Positions 56,546-64,000 of a stretch of 64,000 nt of DNA are shown piece by piece. Source of the stretch: Galeruca laticollis (lineage: Eukaryota; Arthropoda; Insecta; Coleoptera; Chrysomelidae). Below the pieces are notes generated by a model. That model ran no database searches and was not told the DNA's origin. It saw only the letters and a program-made list of their open reading frames with translations. The stretch spans positions 115,650,957 through 115,714,956 of the forward strand of contig OY998181.1 of NCBI GenBank assembly GCA_963921935.1. Direction: 5' to 3'. Numbering within the stretch: the first letter of the stretch is position 1; each line of letters begins with the position of its first letter. A program made the translations under genes and the position numbers.

Positions 56546-58313
56546 ATACAAAAAAATTCTCATAACAAAAAATTCTATATAGTACACAAATACCTTTAGG
56601 ATGAAATGGACGGTTTATTCATATCAATATCCTTTCATATGAAGAGTTTCATAGAAAATACGTATAAATACAGCAAACTATATGTTATATTGTTAATTTG
56701 TGATCTACAAATGAAAGAGAATTTGATTATAATAATAATCTTTATTATACTTTTAAAATCTATGAATATTATTGTTTGGCTCATTTCATAACAAAAAAAG
56801 GACATAGCGGAATAAAAATCAAAAAAATATCACTTGTCAGGTACCATGAAAAGTACGTTTTCTTCAAGTTACGGGGGTCCGTCAAGCCTGGCTCTACGGT
56901 CACATTTTGTTTTGCCAAAATGCTAGTACCGATAAAGGACACGTAGAACACTAATTTTTATAGCTAGCAGACCAACATCTTACAATAAAAATGCTTTTAA
57001 ATTCGACAAGGGGGTGCAAGTTAACGCTAACTAACCCCCCCCTGTTGAAATTTTGTCGCCTAAATGCTTAGCACTGTCTAAAGAGAAATCAAGTTGTTTA
57101 AGACGCTCTTGGTGCTTGATCAAAACTTACCTTTGATTACACGAGCCGATTTTGTAAGTTGAGTTACGTATAGAGAGAAGAGGTGTTACAAGAACACCAG
57201 CAATCAGACAAAGAAATAATCCAAACAAAGAATCAAAACATAAAAATACAGAAATTGAAAGTAATACAAAAGCTAAAAATGGAAAATCACCAGGAAAAAC
57301 AAACAAATGATGTGGGCAAAGACATGTACATTTTCAAAAGAGACGAAGATAAATCGACTATAAACAGTTTTGCAGCACGAATTGTCTTGCAATGTAACAA
57401 GAAGCGTCAAACTTAAATCACTGGTACTAAGTATTTCCAACTTTATAATGGAAATATAAAATCAAATTCAATTACATACTCTTACTGATTCAGTTGTTCA
57501 ATCTTTTAAAAACCTTTTATACCATGCAGCTTTCAATTTTTCACTTTAATCATTCTAGGAGAAAATTAACCGTTGAAAATTCCTGCAATATTCGATAGTG
57601 TTTCTGATAACTTCCTAAAATTCGGAAGTTACTTAAATTTGCCAACGCTTCCTCTTCAGAGTGTCGTAAACAGTGATTTTCTTACGATTAATGCTTCTCT
57701 CTCTCGGTACAGCTATAAACCAATTATTCGCGGCTTATAAAATCAATACCCAATCTGTGGTGTTGGAGTCTCAAGAAGGTGCGTAGGCTAGATGGGTTGA
57801 CACGTGAATGATGCAAAGTTTTTAGAATGTCGAAAGTGCGGAAGACTTGATATCGTTTATATATATTTTTAGATCCGTCAATAACGTACAAAAACAAAAC
57901 TAAAACCACATCTTGTGTGAATTAAAGTGGATTTGTGTCAAATGTTGCATTGCAAATAGAATTTTGAGTGCAGAGGCGGTAAATATGTCAATGCTAATAT
58001 GAGGATGCCGCTAAACTGTGCCTGGCGAACCAATTAGACCATTCCAAACAATTGTTGCAAAATCGCAATAGGGTTTGGTTCGCTGAAGACATACTAGAAC
58101 GAATTAAATCCTGTTTTGAAGCATATTTTAACTAGTTTGACATGTAATACTTTCAATATTGTTCCTTTGTTTGGTAATATTGGGCAATTTTGTTTATTAT
58201 CATCTTATACTAACAAGCATTTTGATCAACGGGCTTCATATGGCACATATATCATCTTAAACAGTCCTTTGTAATACTCGTTCCTGAAGAAATATTTTAT
58301 TTCAATGGACAGT
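56546..58313. other. Unassigned stretch
   Basis: No recognised domain. The lysine- and glutamine-rich frame at 57,183-57,416 is low complexity and not called. Confidence 0.35.
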
Positions 58314-58560
58314 GTAAATAAAAATTCAGTAAAAGCTAAAACTCACATTTTACTAGCAAATGCTTAGTTTGCAGTGAATAAAAATAAGTATTAGCATTTA
58401 CTAAAAATGTAATTAGCAAAAGTTGAAGTTTTTAGCATTGTCTAAAAATGATGTGAATGAAAGTAAGCAATTACTAAGAATATTAAGGAAAAGCTTACAT
58501 TTTTGCAAGCTTGTTAGACCCTGGCTTAAAAATTTAGTATTGTTAAACAGTTTGGCAGAA

Positions 58561-59534
58561 ATGGTTGCATTTATGAATATAAGATATGTACAATTTCATC
58601 CCGAAAGAAAAAAAAGTCGTGCCGAAGAATACCACGGTCTGTATAGATTTAGTGAAGAAAATGTTGAGTGGATAGCTAACCATTTTTTGGAGCCAAAAGT
58701 GGAGACTAGAGGTGGTGCATTGAGTCCAAAAAAACAAATGCAAATATTTTTGCGATTTCTGAGTGATCCTGGATTCCAAATAGGGACCGGAAAAGAAGAA
58801 GGAGTTCATAGAACAACAATATTTAAAACAATATCTCACGTTTTACCGAAAATAGTTGAAAAGGCAGGAATTTGGATTAAATTTACTACAAAAACTCGAC
58901 TGACCAGGCTATCAACGAATGGGCACAGTTGTATAGATTTCCCAGTGCTTTTGGTGCAATTGATTGCACTCATGTACCAATAATAAAGCCATCGCTACAT
59001 GGTGACGAGTATATCAATAGGGAAGGCTGGTGTAGTATAAATGTGCAAGCAACTTGTAACGGGAAAGAAATGTTCACATCCGTAGATGCTCAATGGCCTG
59101 GCTCGGTGCACGACAGTCGTATTTTAAGATCAAATATTTTTGGTCTGATGAGAAGACATCAACAGAACTATGGGCTTATACCGTATATAAACCCCACCAC
59201 ACCTCAAGAAATAGCCTATAATAATGAACATAAAAGAGAGCGCGTTATTATAGAACGCTGTTTCGGACAACTAAAACGTCGATTCTCTGTTTTGCAACAT
59301 CAGATACGATTGAACATTGACAAAATTCCGTCAGTAATCGTCAGCGCTGTGGTTCTGAATAATGTTGCTAAGTATTCAAATGACCAATTACCAAATGACG
59401 AAGAAGAAGTAGCCGCCGAGGATCACGACGGTGAAGAAGTTGTGGAAGGTTATGATGAGCTAAATAACGACCATCAGCGTGCTCAACAGAGACGAGAAGA
59501 AATAAAAAATATAATTTTCCAATTGCAGTTGTGA
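58561..59534 (+). pseudogene. Harbinger (HARBI1-like) DDE transposase, frameshifted and lacking one catalytic Asp
   Basis: The likely start is the ATG at 58,561 (MVAFMNIRYVQFHPERKK). An N-terminal helical domain is followed by GVHRTTIFKTISHVLPKI. A frameshift in an A-run near 58,890 leads to INEWAQLYRFPSAFGAIDCT, with the first catalytic Asp at 58,962. Then DAQWPGSVHDSRIL and RERVIIERCFGQLKRRF follow, with the Glu at 59,253. Between them the usual GDxGY block is missing: the protein passes from LMRRHQQ directly to NYGLIPYINP, a deletion of roughly a dozen residues removing the second Asp. An acidic C-terminal tail ends at 59,534. It cannot be active as read. Confidence 0.88.
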
Positions 59535-61690
59535 ATATACTACTACGTACGATACCAAATATATCATAAGACAACATAAATATTAACACGTAAAGAGTAA
59601 AATAAACAAGATACTTGGAGGAGGATTTTTTCGACAACAACTTTTTCAGGAATTTATGCCTTCTAGAAAGTTTTCAATGGGCCACAAGTTATATTTTATG
59701 GTTTTTATTATTATGAATTACTTTTTAAGTTAAATTTAAATGTAAGTAGGTACCTTAATCTGGGTCTAGTGCATTAATTTATTAAAAAGAAAACGTTAAC
59801 AACGAAAACAATTTATTCATTTACTCACAACCGTAATAAATGCGGATAACAAAAAGATAAAATCATTGTAGAAAATTTCAGAACAAACGGTAAAACATAT
59901 TTTATTTTAAATCAAAATAAAAAATGGAATGCCACCCACATTTTGTTTAGAAAAATAATACGAAGTCATAACAGAGTAGAACAAATAAAACATTTTACTG
60001 GGTCAAAGCAAAATAATTGTTTTGAATACAAAGATTTTGATAACGAAAATTAGCACGCTTCAAATCACAAAAAGTTGATTTTGCAATTCGACAAAAAAAA
60101 CCCAAACCTAATTTAGGGGAAAAGCAAAAACGAGGTGCAGAGAGCGGCAGCAGGGACTGGCGGCCAAAAACGCGAAGGGAAAAGTCCTTTCCCTGTCACG
60201 GTGACGGTAGTTTTTCCAACATAGCACGATTCCGGTTATTTGGCACTACCCGCGGTGGTTATAAAGATAGCGAAGAATAAGCAGTATCTAGGCCAGAGAA
60301 GGGAAGTTTTCCAACGCCGTAAGTTTGTGAACAAAATTGAGATTTGAACGTTTTTTTTTCATTTTTGAGACATTTATTCGTTATTATTTGCGCTGGATTC
60401 TGAACTTGGGAGTTATAGTTCAATTGCTATACATAGGGAATAGCGATAACAAATATATTTAGTTGATTTTCTGATCTTTCAAGGGGACTGGACACATCTG
60501 GTCGTTCTCAGTTAAATATTGCATGTCCAGGCTCACAAATTTAGGGGGCACAGCTCGTTATGTAATATATATATATAATTTACCGTGTGTACTGATATAA
60601 CCAAATTTTGCAGAGTTTCGCCAACCTGACAAGAGTTAGGTTTTTTTAATTAGTAGTTATTATTTTGTTGCGCCACATAATCCGCTTCCACCTCGTAGGT
60701 AGGACGGAGATAGAAATTTACGCGAGTTTAATTTGTACATGGTATCAAAAAGGCCGGAGCGTATGATTTTCCATTTTTCTTAGGTTTCAGCGAACTTGCG
60801 CTGATAAATAATATAATATAAAAAAAATTGTTATCTGTTGTTCAGACGTGATTCGAAATTTCTTATTTATTATTAAAACACATAAATATTGTAGGTGATT
60901 CCAAGACTTGGAATTTCGCAGCTTGAAACGCCAGTGTCGATAAATATTTTATTGTTCTTAGCTCAGCAATATTTTATACGAATATATTTCGCTTTCATTT
61001 TCTCAAGGTCAATGGCGAGAAAACCAACGTAAGCTGGAATAATATTTCGGTTAGAAGGTAAATACATATGATATTTTATTTATCGTCTCGACACCGGTGA
61101 ATAGCAAACTTAGGAAAAAAGAAACCATACGCCTCTCATGCACTTTGGAAATACCAAAACGATAAGGGGGTAGTTTAGTTGTTCTAACGCAAAGCGAGGG
61201 CTCTGTCATAACTTTGTTTCTGTGGAATAGTTATATGTTATATAGGGGTAGGCTAGGATGCACAATTTATAGATAGATGTATAGGTAGGCTTATACCAGG
61301 GGACTTTATTTATTTGGGTAATATCGGGATTTTGTGTTATATTTACATATATTTATATACTCAGAGACATTTTATAATATTTTTTTATACAACGTTGTGA
61401 TTCCACAATATTTTATTTATCATCCCTACCCCGTAATTCCCCCCTAGAGAGTGTAACAACCTTGGATGTGAGACAGAACCGGGAGAGCAATCCTGTCCTG
61501 GCAAAGGAGTCTCAAACCGTTTTAAGACCAGGCGTACCCAGCTCAAATCGGACTGGATTTGCCTTACACGCTCAGCCGCACATTGGAGAAGGAAATTGGT
61601 GACTCGAATGGTCGGGATCAATATACCGAAAAAAGGTCTAGAAATTTATTACAAGTGGTGACAGCAATTAATACAGTGGTGACAGCGTTT
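59535..61690. other. Central non-coding part of the Harbinger element
   Basis: No gene recognised in ~2.1 kb. A GC-richer block at 60,115-60,310 contains the inverted pair GGGAAAAGTCCTTTCCC. TGGTGACAGC occurs three times near 61,660-61,770. Whether this is original element sequence or a later insertion is unclear. Confidence 0.35.
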
Positions 61691-61696
61691 CTTTTA

Positions 61697-62566
61697 TTAA
61701 TAACCAGTTAAGTGAAGAAGGTATAGATCAGCAGTATAGTATAGTGTTATTGTTACACTGGTGACAGCTCTATTGAAGGAGGTTTCATTACACAACTTTC
61801 GGAACACCAAATTATTTATTTCTTCAAATTGGTTTCCATTTTCTTCTCGTATTTTTTCCAACAATAATTTTTCCTTTTCCTTTTGAACACTTATTAGTTC
61901 CAGCTGTTCCAACAATACCAGTCGTTGGAGCTCTGTATTGGACAAATTTGAGGTTTCGTCCGTTTCCTTAAATTTGTTTATTCTGGTAACTGGAGACTTA
62001 TCAGGTAACGGCTGAACATGAGGTGGAGGTGGAATAAATTCTTCAGTTTCTAATAGCTGAGGTTGTTCCATAACAGATCCTATCGGCAGTGCTCCTGAAA
62101 AACAGTAATTTATACTATTCGGCGAAAAAATACTTAATTCCGCTTCTACATCTTCATACCATTTATTTGTCTTTATAGCCATACTTCATTACCTACCTGG
62201 TACTTTTAGAAAAACAGCGTTTTCTTGTCTTTCCATTAGCGGCAAAAGTTGTTTTTCCCACGCGTTTAAAACAATTTTCTGATTTCCCGTTGCAATTTTG
62301 TCCGTCTTTTTCTTCAACTCGGTCTTCATATTTTGGATTTTTTTAGTTGTTTTTCAGTTAAATCCCTTCCAATTTGCAAATAATATTTTTGGTAGATTTC
62401 TTTGTATGCTTGTTCTCTATTCTCTTTTATTTTAGGAACTTGCGATTGATTAAATATAATATTATAGTTTTCAAAATTTCCATCAATTTCAGCTTGGACG
62501 AAGTTTTTGCAAGAACTTCCTCCGTCAAAAAATCACTTGTAGAATTTTCTGAATCACTACCCATTT
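61697..62566 (-). pseudogene. Harbinger partner protein, Myb/SANT-type, two exons
   Basis: On the minus strand the first exon region (from ATG at ~62,564) reads in shifted frames NFENYNIIFNQSQVPKIKE and then KIATGNQKIVLNAWEKQLLP, ending FLKVPG at a GTAGGT donor near 62,205. The acceptor TACTGTTTTTCAG near 62,095 opens GALPIGSVMEQPQLLETEEF and a C-terminal coiled coil TELQRLVLLEQLELISVQKE to a stop at 61,697. Harbinger elements use such a Myb-like protein to bring transposase into the nucleus and to the ends. Frameshifts in exon 1 make it a pseudogene. Confidence 0.6.
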
Positions 62567-62942
62567 TGAACGTAAACGGTTAGCACTCGTTAATGATACT
62601 GGTTTAGAAAGTTTTCATGTGCTCGAAATTTGCCTTTGTCTTTTGTCACATCGGCAGTTCAAATTTGTCCATGCACATATAGTCTATCGAATTTCTCGGC
62701 CAACTGATTAGTCATAAAAATATAAATATAGGCCTTATCAGTATGAAATCATTTTTTTGTATGATTTACCAAATAAGAACTTCAAGTAGATACTTAAAAT
62801 ATCTAGCTTTTGCTAGTAAGTAAAAGCAAAAGGTTATTCACTTCAATTTAAGCAAATGCTATTAGCTAGAGCTAAATCTACCTAGCAAAAGCTAAGGCTT
62901 ATACTTCATACTAAAAGCAGAAGCTAAGTTTTTATTCCCTCG

Positions 62943-63507
62943 GGCCATTATGCGTGGTTCCTTTTAGACTTCCTACTTCAATAAGCTTGATTGTGCTTTA
63001 GTTGTTTATATGAAAACTTGCTTTGACTTCTTGACATATCAGTTAATATAGTAGTTCTAGGATATATTTCAACTCTTTGGTACATTCACAAGCACCTCGC
63101 TAGTTGACTGGGCATGACTATGGGGCTTTCAAACAGAGTTATAACGTAGCCTAATATGCTTTTTCTTTTAATTTATTTGGTTATTCTCTTGAATTGACAT
63201 CTTCAGCAAAATCTACGTCACAATATGCAAGTAATTCAAATGATTCTTTAGTGTTATTTTCAGCTTGTTCGCCACTAATAAAAATAGCAGCTGATGTTGT
63301 TCCTGACGAATAACGGAGTGTTCCTTTCACATTAATATCCACTATAGTGTGTATTGACTGTGGTATTTAGTCGCTGTTAGAAAATAATTAATTAGTGAGT
63401 AAAATAAGGAAAATAAATCATTAAGAATTATACGAATAGTGAGTTGAAGTGAGGCAGTAATAAGAGCTATATTAATCATAGGAGGAACCTATATAAGTCA
63501 AAGCTAT
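62943..63507. other. Unassigned flank
   Basis: No recognised gene or repeat between the Harbinger end and the LTR. Confidence 0.35.
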
Positions 63508-63990
63508 TGTTACGAAACAGCACACTGGTATAGTCCCTGAATCCGACTCTGTCTAAGCCAGGTATGAAAGTTAAAAATATGGCGGATGCGCTGGGTCTTA
63601 GAATTGTTTACGATTGTGACTATCGTATCTAGACATTGTTTTTGTAACCAGTCTTATCTAGAAAATGCCAAGAAGCCAATGGTTTTTGTAATCTAGAATT
63701 ATCTAGTGAAAAAGGCATTAATATATAAGGGACCAACCCGGGAGAGTCAGTTAGTTGATAAAGTGATCTCGACGAATAAACAAGAATACATTGAAATAGC
63801 GAACAGTAAAGTGTTAATATAAATTGATAATCAAGTTTGTGTGCATATAAATAAAATTCAAGTGAATAGTTAAGTATATATAAGTTAAGTGTTAGTGAGT
63901 AGTGTTTAAATAAATTCGTAAGTAGACATACCGTGTGTTTAAAGTTTATCCCACCCGTTTACTGTTTAAATAAATTAGAATAACATTACA
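63508..63990 (+). mobile_element. LTR of a Gypsy-type retrotransposon, probably the 5' LTR of an element leaving the window
   Basis: A 483-bp LTR begins TGTTACGAAACAGCACACTG and ends AACATTACA. It matches the solo LTR at 46,669-47,169 over its full length. The following bases, TTGTTGTCAG, do not repeat the left flank and resemble the TTGGTGTCAGAAG-type start of insect Gypsy internal regions, so this is probably a 5' LTR with the body beyond 64,000. Confidence 0.8.
63722..63730 (+). promoter_or_regulatory. TATA box in the LTR
   Basis: TATATAAGG lies in the middle of the LTR and is conserved in the 46.7-kb copy (as its complement CCTTTATATA). It is the probable U3 promoter for genomic RNA. Confidence 0.55.
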
Positions 63991-64000
63991 TTGTTGTCAG

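Larger units (their letters stand above)
58314..62942 (+). mobile_element. PIF/Harbinger element with two genes
   Basis: A Harbinger transposase (+) and a divergent Myb-type partner gene (-) occupy the two ends. The ends share AATAAAAA-YT-Y-AG in inverted orientation (58,320 region; reverse complement near 62,930). Both subterminal regions carry many copies of (T)AGCAAAWGCTA-like motifs, probable transposase-binding sites. Precise ends and the usual 3-bp target duplication could not be fixed. Confidence 0.7.

Noticed and set aside
57183..57416. 77-codon lysine/glutamine-rich frame
   Set aside because: Low complexity; no domain; likely chance in A-rich DNA.

Overview
The window looks like part of a large, AT-rich insect-type nuclear genome. 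It has spliced GT-AG exons, TA microsatellites, and a dense, nested layer of transposable elements of the kinds common in arthropods: Penelope-like, R1-type LINE, Gypsy LTR, PIF/Harbinger, IS630/Tc1-like and tyrosine-recombinase elements. A beetle is plausible but this is only an impression. The one convincing host coding sequence is a 66-codon, phase-0 exon at 27,483-27,680 (+). It encodes the junction of two C1 zinc fingers of a type IV diacylglycerol kinase (rdgA / DGK zeta-iota type). Much of the window is therefore probably intron of that gene or intergenic DNA.

Layout. 0-8.5 kb: low-complexity DNA with a 336-bp tandem duplication, an old LINE reverse-transcriptase remnant and an orphan hammerhead-like core. 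8.56-9.46 kb: a TA-flanked foldback with overlapping palindromes. 10-11.7 kb: a Penelope-like pair (family A) joined head to head. 11.9-13.2 kb: the C-terminus of a tyrosine recombinase, a palindromic hairpin and a 625-bp MITE. 14.2-21.2 kb: a widespread arthropod transposon-like gene, split by a nearly complete R1-type LINE. 21.9-22.2 kb: a Penelope family-A foldback. 22.6 kb: a RNase H relic. 23,977-27,391: a complete IS630/Tc1-type element (TA target site, 25-bp ends) lying 91 bp upstream of the DGK exon. 29.1-32.6 kb: Penelope family B, in tandem head-to-tail form. 33,605-46,347: a large DDE transposon with ~0.85-kb terminal inverted repeats and a SWIM-type zinc finger. Its right terminal repeat is interrupted by a 7.1-kb palindromic Penelope insertion (family C, 12-bp target duplication). 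46.7 kb: a solo LTR. 48.3-49.85 kb: another head-to-head Penelope family-A pair. 50.8, 54.9-55.4 and 55.9 kb: LINE and transposase scraps. 58.3-62.9 kb: a PIF/Harbinger element with both genes damaged. 63,508-63,990: an LTR whose internal region runs off the right edge.

How it fits together. Nearly every coding element is broken by stops, frameshifts or lost catalytic residues, so the window is mainly a record of nested insertions. The most interesting signals come from the Penelope-like elements. There are four independent head-to-head 5'-truncated pairs. Family A has a predicted hammerhead ribozyme, and families B and C have related but incomplete cores. Family C has a 3' array of seven hairpins with a constant TATGGRT-type loop and stems that differ but stay paired. 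No tRNA, rRNA or CRISPR array was seen.
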